From contig PQWQ01000034.1 of NCBI GenBank assembly GCA_002943765.1, positions 248,001 through 312,000 of the forward strand: 64,000 nt of DNA, written 5' to 3'. A program made the position numbers and the translations under genes. The notes beneath the pieces are model-generated. The model had not been told where the DNA came from. It saw nothing but the letters and a program-made list of their open reading frames with translations, and ran no database searches. The number at the start of each line of letters is the position of its first letter. Position 1 is the stretch's first letter. Source of the DNA: Psoroptes ovis (taxonomy: Eukaryota > Arthropoda > Arachnida > Sarcoptiformes > Psoroptidae). Below are positions 37,259-49,004 of this stretch, one piece after another.

Positions 37259-40200
37259 TTTTTTATGTTTTGTTGATGAAGACGATTTCAATCACAAAAA
37301 TGATTAAATATTCAATCAATTGTGGCGTTAAGCCAAGGTTAATCGGAGACTATATGGCGAAATATCAATCATTTTTTGCTGAATTGATTCATTTATTCAT
37401 CATTTTCATTGATTAAAATGTGCATATTTTGACGTATTTTTCATTTTAGCTCATAATTCATTCAAACATATTGATACCGGTGTTTGTATTTGCTTGGTTC
37501 ATTCATTGATAAATTAATTGTCATTTTGTTTTGATTAGTTTGGTTGATTCGTTGATAAAAATACACAAAACAACACAACAATAATCCAATTCGAATTACC
37601 TCGAAATATTAATTTGGCTCATAATAATTGAAAACATTCGATTTTCGAAGATTTTTTGTTTTTGTTTTGTTCATTTAAGTTTTAATTGATAAATGTTTAA
37701 TTAATATTTTTTCAAAACCAAATTTAATCAAATGTTAAATCACAATTAAACTAAACCGATGGTGGTTCAACATCTGTGTGCGTATGAATGTTGTGATAAT
37801 GATGATGATCCAATAACAGCGAATACATAAATATGTAATGAGTGTTTGGATGATGATGATGACCATTGAGCATTGAAGAGGAGGAGTAACAAGGAAGAAA
37901 ATAGCATCCGACTATAGCAGTGAGAGAAGCCGGTAGCAGCGTTTATTAGCTGTCTGTAACCGATAGCATTACCCTGTGCTACTACTATTTTTTTGGAGGT
38001 TTTTCCATGATGTCACATGACAAAACGGATTCAATTGTTTGATTATGCATAAGAGACTTACCATAACAAAAAAAGGTAGTAGCATATGAAATAGTGTCAT
38101 CGATCAAATTCAAGTAGTAGCATAACGAATAACAGGAATATCTTGTTTATGTTTTCTCCTCAGCTGTGCGTATGTGACCGATTACAAATGAACACCCTCA
38201 CTCAAGGAAAGCGGTGGAGGCGATTGAATTATTAGAAAAAATGGATCCAAATTTTTGTTTTGAATCAAACAACAAAGAATAACCTTGGAAATGGGGCCCT
38301 AAATTTGCAGAAAGGATGCGGATAAAGTTCCTAACAATAATGTTGATATATGCATAAACAAACTAATCAATTTCTTTGTGTTCATTTGCAGATTTGAATT
38401 GGCTATTTCACAATACATTAATTGTTGTGATCTTCACCCATCATCAGGGGCCATCATTTGTTTTGGGTTCAAGTTTTTCAAATTACTAGCCGTCAATCAT
38501 CCAATTTGAAGATTAGCTAATTGACTGGTCAGGTAATAGAAAAGAGCAAAGAAGAAGGTCGTCAGAAATTTTTCGTTTTAAAACATTCATATTTTCGAAA
38601 AACCTTGAAAGAAACAATTCAAATTGTAATCATCATTTAAGGTCAAATAAAGGTTCAAGGTTTTAATGTGAGGGATTGAATTCATTGATGACATCCACGG
38701 TCAAATTTTGTTTGAGTTGAAATTATTATTTCCATGAACACATTTGATTGTCATAAATGCTGTTCTTAGATGGTAAATCTATGGAATAAGGTGCTGTTTT
38801 GGATGTTCCAATCGATAACTTACTGGAACTTGAATCTGATTTAGGCAAATCATGAAAATTCGACCTTCGTCATCAGGATTATTATGAGTCAAACACACAA
38901 GAGTGGAGAGGAGAAAGATGAGAGAAATTCTATTCAAAAGTCATAAGATATGAAATACACGACTCCACACACTCACAACTCTGCTTTATTCTCTTTGATT
39001 TATTCGTGAATGTGTTATGATAATGTGTATGACCCACCAAACAAACAAAAACATCATCGACACTTTGTGATCCTTCGTGTTTATTGGGCAAAAAAAATAG
39101 CTCACGAGACTTCACAGCAAAAAAAAATGAAATTGTTAAGTGCGCTTGGCAACAAACAAAACTGTACACATCCATTCATTTGTATGCAGTTTATTTTCAT
39201 TGATTTGTTAGCATCTACTACAACAACTAATGGGCACGAGCAAAATGGAGGAGGAGGACCAAGAGAGATTCAAAGTGATAAAAGAAAGAACGAACAAAGA
39301 AGTAGAAGAATCAGGAAGCATAAATCTGTTTGTGTACATATATGTATCACACAAATATAAACATTTGGCGCATTAACAGTCAATGTATTTGGGCAGAAGT
39401 TGGTTCATAACCGCCGTCTTTTATACTGTTGAATAGCATAAATGCCCGTGCCACACTTGTGATTGGCAAGATGTTAGTTAAAAAGTATTGACGAGAATAT
39501 CTGGTTGTGCCCTGTTCAATAACCGATTTGTTTATTGTTCGTTTTTGAGAGCCAAAAAACGATCAATCAATTAATGTTAATGCAATTGATTATTGATCAG
39601 ATCAATCTCATAAATGGGAAAAAAATGAAAATTCTCATGAAGCAAAAGGTAAACATGAACATGCGTCAATTTCTCCGATTTCCTCGCTCCCTTCTTCCTG
39701 TTCCTTGTGCGAAAACAATCGAATTGCAATTTATTAATTTGAATGGAATCAGTTTGGCTCATTTAAAGATTCATTTTCAAAGTCATGAAATCACATGATC
39801 TCAATGAAAATTTGTGTGTTTGAAATGAGATTTTTGTAGTGCAAATGGAATGGTCCAAGCAATCAAACATACAATTCAATTTTTTCGAAAGAAATTAAAG
39901 CGAGCGTTGCCTCAATGATTGACCATTCAACAATTGTTCTTTTGGGTCTGATGTTTCGATATATTTGAAAAACTGGAAAATGATCCGATGATTCAGTGAG
40001 AGAGAGGTGAATCATTCGAGCAATTCCCAGGAGAAGGTTGAAAATGTTCACAATTTTCATTTGTCGGTCGTTGACACCGTTTTCGAAGGATATTTCGAAT
40101 ACAAAAAAATAATAAATTAACTGGTCGTCAATGCTATCCCTTTGTACATGCCACTAATAATGGCATTTAACACAAATCACCTGATTTTTGTTTTCACCCT

Positions 40201-40644
40201 TAAAATTTTTAAAATAGCGCCATCTGTCGATGAAAGGAATGAAACTGAAAATTCAAAAATTATTTTTGAAATGGCCAAAATCATCATGCGCAAGATTGAT
40301 GATGGCAAAATCAAATTAAAAGTTCCAGAAACAAGAGAATGAAGGAATAAGTTAAAATGAGATGACTCAGAGAATTGTAAAAATAAAAAAGATGGAATAT
40401 TCTATATGAGCCCAAAATGGTAGCAGTTCAAGATGGAACATCTTTATGGAGCCATAATTGACGAGTGAGCATCGGATGTTTTGATTATACTGAACTGAAA
40501 ATAATTATCATTTTGACTCAAATCACCTTAATCAATGTGATTAACATCATGAAATGATTGTATTGTGTTGTCAATCAAAACATTTACAATTAATTTCATT
40601 TTAAAAATTTGTGGATTAAAAAATTTCAAAAACAAACAAAAAAC
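37259..40644. other. intergenic region between divergent Glut4EF-like and p35 genes
   Basis: Gene-free as far as I can see. It must contain both promoters. A TAGCGCCATCTGTCG motif (40,215-40,229) lies about 420 bp before the p35 start. The open frames here (for example 39,010-39,360) are low complexity and resemble nothing known. Confidence 0.4.
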
Positions 40645-42743
40645 ATGGGAGCAGTATTAAGTTTACAAAATGATCGTAATAATAAAGTATTGATTTATCA
40701 AAGTGGTGATCATTTAGAGCCAGCGACTGCATTCTCATCTACAAAATTCCATAATCATAACACTAAATTAAGTAGCAAACAAAGCAATCATCATCATCAT
40801 AATTTTCATTTTCGTTTGGGAGCCATATTCAACAATCATCATAATCATCACAATCAAAATGATTACAAAAATGAATGCAAAGCTTTCAATGAAAATAAGA
40901 ATAAGCAGCAGCCATCAACCACAACAACGTATTTGAATCCACAAAATGGCTTCAAGAAATCATTAAATTTTCTGCAAGCTTTACACTTTGGCAAACATTT
41001 TGGTTCGAATCATGGTCATAATACTAATCATCAATCCAAAGCCGATAGAAATGTGGGGTCTAATAAAAAACGAGAAGACCCAATCAATGGTAAAAATGAT
41101 TCGAATAAACCATGTAAAACAACAAATAATAATAATAATAATCGAAACAATTCGAATGAACAAAGCAGTAACAAAATACAGAAATCATTTTCTTGTTATA
41201 ATCTTAAATCTGGAGTAATAACCAATAATATTGAATTGGTTAAAAATGTCAATAAAATTATTAAACAAACTGATCAATCTGATCATGGTAAAGATATAAT
41301 TAATCAATGTCAACAGCCACCTTCCACTGTTAATCAATCATCTGGAACATTGATCAAAGATGAACAAAACAAATCAAAAGCAAAAAAATTGACAACTAAA
41401 TTATTGAAATTAAATAATTATTCCACAACAATCGATGCTTCATTCATTAATGTTGGCGGTTGTGGTGGCAGCAAACCAACATCCAATGATTTAGTCAAAA
41501 GATTATCGCCAACATTACAACCAAAGAATCCAATTTCGGTTGATTTGAACTTGAACAAATCCAATATATTTTCTAGCAGAACAATTACTCAAAATACAAA
41601 ATCATTGAATGGTAATTTCACTTTATTACAACAGTCCCAGTTTGGTCTCGATGATCGCCGTCAATCTGACGATACAACATCGAATCGTTCATCATTAACC
41701 AATCCAAGTTTAGGTGTTGGTTACAATGGAACCACAACCACCATTTCAACCTCTTCGATTGAAACATCATCATCATCGATGGAATCAATGAATAATGCAA
41801 TTAAAACATTAAGTACAAACACTAATCATGACACTAATCAGCAGCAGCATCCAACACAACAAAAAAGAACTGTCATTCAGGTAAATTGGTTTTAGGAACT
41901 TACTTTTTCAATGGGATTTTTGATTTTAAATTCTTATATCGTTCACAAGGCATCAACGTCCGAATTGTTACGATGCTTAGGCGAATTTTTATGTCGACGC
42001 TGCCGTAAATTACAGCCGACTGGTTTTCAACCAGGTGATGCTATTGTTTGGCTGCGTACTGTTGATCGTTCATTGTTGCTGCAAGGATGGCAGGTAAGTT
42101 TGATTAAGTGAATTGGTATAAAAAAGATTGAATGGAAATTGATTGATGACAACAGGACATGGCATTCATAAATCCAGCCAATGTTGTATTTCTTTACATG
42201 TTACTACGTGAAATGGTCACTGAAGAAATTGATGACGAACATGAATTGCAAGCAATTGTATTAACGTGCCTATATCTAAGTTATTCATACATGGGAAATG
42301 AAATATCATATCCATTGAAACCATTTCTGGTTGAAAATCATGAAACACGTGAACGTTTTTGGCAACGAACGATAACCATAATAAAAGATCATAGCAATAA
42401 AATGTTGAAAATAAATAGTGAGCCATCATATTTCACTGAAATATTCACCGAATTGAAAGGATGTCAACAAATATTGATTGGTATTGACTATTCAACAGCA
42501 ACATCGACCATCAGTCAGCCACCAAAACCTGCCATTTCACCAGTCAAACCGATGACAATAACATCAGTGTCAACATTCATGAACAATTCAAAAGACAGAA
42601 AGTTGATCAATAACAATGTAACAAGCAGTGACAATAACAATCAACATATGGCTCAGACATCAACTAATAATGTTTTGTTGCCAAATTCCAATTTCGTAAA
42701 TAATTGTGTCAAATCACAGCAACGAGTCATGATTGCCAGTTAA
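40645..42743 (+). CDS. CDK5R1: cyclin-dependent kinase 5 activator (p35 type)
   Basis: Non-cyclin activator that binds and switches on CDK5 in neurons. Three exons: 40,645-41,880, 41,950-42,093 and 42,156-42,743, all phase 0, giving 655 aa. I chose the ATG at 40,645 because it starts MGAVLSLQ, matching the family's N-myristoylated MGTVLSLSP that ties p35 to membranes. The activation domain in exons 2-3 is very well conserved: ASTSELLRCLGEFLCRRC, VDRSLLLQGWQD, NPANVVFLYMLLREM and LTCLYLSYSYMGNEISYPLK. The protein is twice the length of human p35 (307 aa), because of a His/Asn/Ser-rich disordered insert of about 300 residues in exon 1 and a ~85-residue tail after the domain. Symbol follows the vertebrate family; p35 and p39 cannot be separated. 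Confidence 0.93.
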
Positions 42744-43392
42744 TCAATCAATTGATTGATTGATTGAATGTTGATTAATCATTCTTTTCTAGTCAATTAT
42801 TTATTTGTATCACTTAATCATTAATCAATTTTTGGTACCTTATCTTTTCAAGTTTCAAAAATACTCATTTCATTTCATTACCAAGGTGAGACACCATCTC
42901 TTTGATTTTGATGCCATTTGTTAAATGTTTTCATTTCAGGTTCATTTCTAATTAATCACTTAAATCTCTGTGGTCAGAACAAATGTCAACTTCACTGTAC
43001 AGAATTATTTCGCGAAATATTCATCATTAATTCAAAATAAAATAAAATCGAACAAAAATTAGTAAATTAATATTGAAAAGAAACATTTAAACGAAATGAT
43101 ATTATTGTGTACTTAGTATTTGCTCAAGCAAAAAAATAAAATGACACAATTGATTATTAGAATCGATTAGTAGATAGTGAACATCATTTTGTTCATCGCT
43201 GATTTAGCTAAAAAATTTGATTGCAAATTGTCCAAAACAGGCAGCGCACAAAAACGAATAAATGTAATGAATTTGTTTTTGAAGTAAAAGAAATAAATTT
43301 AAATTTATTTACATTTCCATAATGTTTGAGCTTTTTTGTTGATTTATGATCGTGAATTGAAATATGTAAGATAATTTTGCCCATGATGATTA
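42744..43392. other. shared 3' region of convergent p35 and CCDC47 genes
   Basis: The two genes run toward each other with 649 bp between stops. A minus-strand AATAAA (TTTATT at 43,304-43,309) lies 84 nt past the CCDC47 stop. Plus-strand AATAAA-like runs near 43,035 could serve p35, so the 3' UTRs may come close or overlap. Confidence 0.45.
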
Positions 43393-45218
43393 TTACATGG
43401 CTTTCACTTTTAATTGTTTCATTTTCGGAATCTTTTTCTTCATTTCTCGTTTGTATTCTTTTTCTTCCCATTTGCGTTGTTTTTCTGGATCCATTTCTTG
43501 AAGCATTTTTTCCTTTTCGGCCCTTCGTTTCTCTTCACGTTTCATTTGTGCTGCTTCTTGACGTTGTTGATGTGTGGATTGAAGAAATAATTTTTCCACT
43601 TTTTGTCGGTTTCGGTCTGATTTAAGCTTCTTTTCTCGACTCAATCGAAATCGACGTAATTTTTCAATCAAATAAAATGTCATCTGTAATAATGGCTTCA
43701 AACGATCCAACTCATCAATATTGCTAGGAACTAATCAAATGTACATTTCACCCATTAAAATAAATTCACTAAACAATCATAAATACTTACGATTCATTGA
43801 AATGATGAGCATTTTTTTAACAATCGGCAATTTAGTTGCAGTTTGTGTTTCACTAATCATAATAAATAAATGAATAAAAATTAATTATTTCATCAAAAAT
43901 ATCGAATCAAAATCAAAATACTCATTGCGGACACCGGAAAATTGATCAGAAATATGAATATATTCAATAAGATCATCATTTCGATCCAAAAGTGAAACTA
44001 TTTTTGAATCCAACAAGTAACTGGCTGCTTCACCGATTTCATTCATTAATAAATAATTATCACTTGTGATTCCATATTTTTCCGGATTTTTTCGCTCAGG
44101 ACAGTATGTTGCCTGTTTGAATAAATCATGAATATATTAGATTGAATCATTAATAAAACAATCAATCTTACAATATCATTGGTTTCTTTCGACAATTTCA
44201 TAGCAAATTTACGTTGTGCAATACAAAATACAAAATTGTCCATTGATTCAGCACTAAGGAATGTTTTGATCAGCTGAATTGGAGAGAAAGAAAAATGAAT
44301 AATGGTTCAATTGGGCAATCAATTATTTACAATTTTATCACTGATTGGTTTGAAATAATCGACGATCGTTGAGAATAAATCTTGACGTTTCTGTAATCGA
44401 ATTTCAATCAACATTCCATCAATCAATGTACGACCTGAGCACCATAAAGTGTATACGTTTTCAGTTTCTTTCAATAACCCACATGATACTGGTTGTTGCT
44501 CTGATGGCGATGATGATGTACGTTGTTTGAGATCATCACCAACCAATGCAAAATTGCACTCTAAAATATCTTTATTCTTTTCATACCAAGAATTGGCCAA
44601 TTTTGAATTACGACTACGACCAGCCAAATAATTAATGAAATAAATGGCCAATGCAAATATACAAATGAATTCCAAATAATAACTTTCCCAATTAGTGCGT
44701 AAATGTAATGGAATTTTAGTGAATTGAATTCCATCTTTTTTCACAGTTTCATCATTTAAATTGATTCTGATCGAAGTGAAATTATTTGATTAGGAACTGA
44801 TAAATAACATTCAATTAATAAATAATTACGGTTTTTCATCATCAATCTCATCACGAATCGTTTCAAATTCTTCTTCATCATCTTCTTCGATTATAATCGG
44901 ATCAATGTCTACATCTGCTTGAGATTTACTTGGCTTAGACTGTGATTGTTGTTGCTGTTCATTTGATGGCACATGATCTATTGGCTTTTCTGTTGATTCA
45001 TATGCAGATGGTGCCATAAATTCATTGCTGCCTCCTCCATCTTCCATCTCATCATCGATTTCTTCGAATTCGGCAAATTCATTGAAATCATTGCTGTTCA
45101 TATTGTCTGAATCGGATTCTCGAGATGAGGAAGACAATTTAGCATCGATTGTGATCAACACAAACGACACATATATGCTAATCATTAATAATTGTTTCAT
45201 TGAGGATTTTGCAACCAT
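43393..45218 (-). CDS. CCDC47: CCDC47, ER membrane-protein insertion (PAT complex) subunit
   Basis: ER membrane protein that, with Asterix/WDR83OS, forms the PAT chaperone complex guiding multipass proteins at the translocon. Six minus-strand exons: 45,218-44,830, 44,766-44,331, 44,273-44,172, 44,112-43,922, 43,852-43,791 and 43,730-43,393, about 505 aa (human 483). Order: signal peptide (LLMISIYVSFVLITIDA), acidic luminal segment rich in Asp/Glu, single membrane span (YLEFICIFALAIYFINYL), then the cytosolic domain with LVGDD, LWCSGR, GMLIEIRL and LQKRQDL, and a basic coiled tail ending KMKQLKVKAM, which matches the family's C-terminus. All introns are 56-69 nt with good GT-AG ends and matching phases. 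Assignment is strong. Confidence 0.94.
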
Positions 45219-46336
45219 TTTTCTTGGATTCTCTTCATGAACAACCCAACTAATTTTAATTAAAAAATGACTCCTTAATTCTTTAGGGGCAAAATATCAC
45301 ATTTTTTCATAAATAAATCTTGAAATGTGACACATGATTTGGCAAAAATGATATACAAGCTTACTGAGAACAATGAATAGATGGCATGAGTGTACCTCGT
45401 TTATATACTCATCTGTGAGGTGCCTATTTACACATTAGAGTCTATTTCAACCCGATAAGGTTCACCTTACAACCGAACGTTTTTTTATGAATTTAATGAG
45501 ACTTTTAAATTGTTTTTTCATGTTTTCGAAGAGCTTGTTTATGAGTGATGGTTTGAACTTTAAATCAGTTGATTGATTAATTATCAATTGATTGACTGAA
45601 TGATTATCTATAAATCGCTATTTGTTCAATATTTCATATTTGTATGAATAATTGAATAGAATTTAAAATAAATTCTACTCAGTTAAATTAATGAATCATA
45701 ACTTTCACTGCTTCAACTCACTTTCACTGTTCTCCTCCTCCTGCTGCTCATTCGGTGAATATTTATTTATGTTTTTTAAATGAAGAAGATCCCAAACATA
45801 ATCCTAAATGAGTTTGATTTAGGTAAAGATGAATGAAACCTTCCAAAAAATTAAGCAAAAATCATCCAAACGCATAATAATAAATCACCATTTTTTTGAT
45901 GACCTAAATTGTTTTTAGTGGAGAGAAAAAATCATTGAAATGATCGATTATGTTTTCATCAATATTTGACCATTTATTTACGGTTATGTTTATTATGTTT
46001 GTTGTCGTCGAATTTCAAACTATAGTTTATTCGTTGTCATAATTGAAAATTGATGACTAAATATTTTTATGATTTGATGCATTCCATTATTTGTTTTCAT
46101 AATTATTTGCATGTTTTTTTTTGTTATTCATTCTCTATTCAACTTAATCTCATTTCTCTTTTTTTGGCCATAAATAAATTCATTTACCGATTCAGCCTCA
46201 GGAATTGAATTCATTAAACGATTACAGGTCTTATTTTGAATTGTGGTTTGTTTAGTTGTTTAATTAATGAATTGCTATCTCCTAGTTTAGATTTTAAAAT
46301 AAAGTAGTATTATTTATGGTAATTAAATGATTAAAA
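45219..46336. other. divergent promoter region CCDC47 / orphan
   Basis: AT-rich region upstream of both genes. An AATAGATGGCA motif lies at 45,377-45,387, about 160 bp before the CCDC47 start. A pyrimidine run ending in CAG near 46,200 could be a splice acceptor in a 5' leader of the plus-strand gene. No other feature seen. Confidence 0.35.
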
Positions 46337-47002
46337 ATGGAAATCGATGATGATACGAACTTATTCAAGAAACCATCAACAGCTGAACTTCGTTTTCAAA
46401 ATTTTGGCCGAGTCACTACGAATGCATCATCGACTACAGCAGCAGCCAGTCAATCAGTATCAACGACGACAACACCAATGAGATCAATGAATTATCATCG
46501 ACGTGGTTCATCAGGCATATTTTTCAACACAATGTTTTGTATGTCTCATCATTTTCGTCATTTGAAGAGTTTACACATGGAATCCATGGAAGAAGGACTG
46601 AACATAATCAAGCAAAGACCAGCAAGGGCAGTGTTTCGTTCATCATTACCAGCTACGCCGATTGCGACACCAATCTATCACGAATCATTTCCATATTTCA
46701 CTGAACAATCACTGATGGAGCGTTTATGTCGTGCCCCATCACCGAGACGTACTTATTCGCGTAATTCATCACGAATGGAGACAAGTGAATCTTGTGACCA
46801 GCAACAACCGATGGATATTTGTTCACCGACAACAATCGATGAAGAATCTTTGTCATCCAATTCAGCATCTAGTCCAAACAAAGAACAATTTACTATTAAT
46901 CAACAACAACAACTCAGTAAATCAAATGAAACAATTACCGATATTCAATCAAGTTTGAATGATATTTACTTTAAAATCAGTGAACAATTCAATCCAGATT
47001 GA
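46337..47002 (+). CDS. uncharacterised 221-aa protein
   Basis: Single-exon frame starting MEIDDDTNLFKKPSTAELRF, with no domain I recognise with confidence. It looks like a real gene: 221 codons, non-repetitive sequence in the middle, and a position in a compact block between CCDC47 and the GH27 gene. The central part has an amphipathic segment (HMESMEEGLNIIKQR), Arg-Arg-x-Ser sites (HRRGSSG, PSPRRTYSR) and Pro-rich SLPATPIATPIY. The C-terminal third is Ser/Gln-rich. The EEG-x-x-IIxR helix next to Arg-Ser motifs faintly recalls the PABIR/FAM122 inhibitors of PP2A-B55. That is a guess to be tested, not a call. Its stop lies 107 bp from the stop of the opposing gene. Confidence 0.7.
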   Translation: MEIDDDTNLFKKPSTAELRFQNFGRVTTNASSTTAAASQSVSTTTTPMRSMNYHRRGSSGIFFNTMFCMSHHFRHLKSLHMESMEEGLNIIKQRPARAVFRSSLPATPIATPIYHESFPYFTEQSLMERLCRAPSPRRTYSRNSSRMETSESCDQQQPMDICSPTTIDEESLSSNSASSPNKEQFTINQQQQLSKSNETITDIQSSLNDIYFKISEQFNPD

Positions 47003-47109
47003 TTCTGATTTGATCAGTCTTCATGTGCACATTAATATCAATTTTTTCGAATATGTAAATATTTCAAATTTTTCTGTACAAATTTTACTCACAAATTGAT
47101 GAGCATTGA

Positions 47110-48513
47110 TCACAAATTTGGTATCAATTTTAAAAATACGACGCCATTTGGCTCAATAGTAACATTAATAAATGTTTCATTTGTAATATCACTACGTTTC
47201 AATTGATATGTTTCATTGGAAAATACATTCAATACATTGAATGTTTTGATCATTTTGAATTGGTCGTTTTGAATTTGTTCCAATAATATGGATGCATGTA
47301 CATCATAATTATGATGATTGTCATTATTTCTATTTAAAATTGCAATGGCCATTTGTCCATCACTAAGTGATCGACGCCATAAATCAATGGTTTCATTATG
47401 AAAAATACGTTCACCAGGCACGGCAAGTTTATCTTGATTTATTGCAATTGCATTCGAATTCAACAGAATTCTTTCGAAATCTGGATGAATGTCTAGCAGA
47501 TCATTTGACATAAATAATGGTGCTGGTAACATGCACCAGATTGCCATTTGTGATTCAGCCTGTGATATGGACAATCCTGGATTGCCGATCATTAACTATC
47601 AGTCAAAAAAGAAATAAATTAATAGAGAGAATAGAATTAGATGAATAATAAAATCACCATATCTGGATCAGGCCAACTACCGGCACCAGTCACACGACGA
47701 AATATTGCTTGATTGTCGCCCATGAAATCGATAATTTTTTGAATAATATTCCAATCAGGAGTAATGTCATGAAAAACACGAAACATGTTACAATTCATCG
47801 ATATTAGGTCCCATTTCGGTATGATATGTATTCTTGATGCAAACAGTTGATAATATGGCCAAGAGCATGAGATTAGAATTGGTTTTTTGGTGGATTGATC
47901 AATCAATTTTCTAAATTTCAAATAGCCATTATCCAATTGAGATGTTTGAACATTGAAACAAGCATCTAATTTGATCATATCAATGTTCCATTCAACAAAT
48001 GTTTCTATATCTTTTTCCATATGTCCCAAGATGCCTGGATAGCCCATACATGTTCGACGGCCTAAATTTTGGTATATGCCCAATTTGAGTCCACGATCAT
48101 GCATCTATGATTCGAATAAATAATAAAAATCAGCAATCATTCAAACGACAAATTGTGCTTACATATTTGGCCAAGTAATCGATGCCATTCGGAAAACGGT
48201 CTGAGTCCGGCAATAATCGTCCATCATTTAGTTCACGTGATTTTTTCGACCAACAATCATCAATATTAATGCGATTATAACCTGCACGAAGATAGCCTCG
48301 ATCTACCATTGCGTCTGCCATTTGTGTGAATAATTTTTCATTGATACATTTTACATTTTTGTTATTACTTTTATGACAATCAATTTGACATTTAAATCGT
48401 TCCCATGATATCCAACCCATCGGTGGTGTTTTTGCCAAATCATTTTCGAGCATATAAACAAATTGTGTTGTCATTAATATTTGAATAATTGTAATAATGG
48501 ATGCAGCGTTCAT
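47110..48513 (-). CDS. GH27 alpha-N-acetylgalactosaminidase / alpha-galactosidase
   Basis: Secreted or lysosomal glycoside hydrolase family 27 enzyme that removes terminal alpha-GalNAc or alpha-Gal. Minus-strand exons 48,513-48,163, 48,104-47,658 and 47,595-47,110, all phase 0, giving 427 aa (human NAGA 411). Residues 1-22 are a signal peptide. Family landmarks are TPPMGWISWERFKC, NIDDCW, GRLLPDSDRFPNGI, GLKLGIY and CMGYPG. KLDACF has nucleophile Asp near 164; CNMFRVFHDI has acid/base Asp near 230; then WPDPDM and AINQDKL. WERF and the Ser of SCSWPYY point to the NAGA side, since human alpha-galactosidase A has Glu there. The second specificity position is Tyr (about 201) instead of the Ala of NAGA or the Leu of GLA, so the preferred substrate is open. 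Several N-glycosylation sites lie near the C-terminus (NET, NVT). Confidence 0.91.
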
Positions 48514-49004
48514 ATTTTATTTTCGAATTTGTCTGATTTGATTTGATATCACAATATTTCACGTCATAATTGCAACAACAATCAAAACAAATCAAATTAA
48601 ACAGTCGAATATATTTAAGAATTCTGTTAATAAATTTTCTATTGAAATTCGAAGCAAAATGATCAAGAAAAATGGTAAGTTTCGATTCGAATTAAATTTA
48701 AATTCGAATTGATTAAAGAACAGAAAAAAAATGAGTCGTCCTTTGTGAATAGAGTTTATTTTTTGTTTTTGTTAAAGTTTTTGTCAAGTCATGCCATTGT
48801 TTTTGTTTATTCTTTCATTTTTCTTTCGATGATTGAGTTAATCTGATGCTCAACAATTGAATAAAGATTTTAGTTTTAGTTTTGAAAAAAATCCTTGGCT
48901 CAAGTTCTTGTGCGTAATTTTTGACTGAAATTGATTGTAATTTAGTGAATATTCACACCACAACAAAAAGAATAATTAAATTTAGTTGCAAATAATCGAA
49001 TATT
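48514..49004. other. divergent promoter region of GH27 and PSMD11 genes
   Basis: 491 bp of AT-rich DNA between the start codons of two genes reading away from each other. It must contain both promoters. I see no TATA box or other motif I can defend. Confidence 0.35.

Noticed and set aside
36308..37291. Separate stand-alone gene of about 327 aa
   Set aside because: It ends in a perfect donor (GTAAGT). Its content matches the N-terminal module of the ZNF395/ZNF704 family, whose remaining domains lie on the same strand in compatible phase at 29,149-27,497.
39010..39360. 116-codon open frame as a gene
   Set aside because: Low complexity, no family resemblance, weak start context, and no splice partners. 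It lies in an AT-rich intergenic region where such frames occur by chance.
40142..40342. 66-codon frame with a Lys/Ile-rich C-terminus just upstream of p35
   Set aside because: Too short, no recognisable motif and no in-phase join to the p35 exons. The p35 N-terminus MGAVLSLQ is complete without it.
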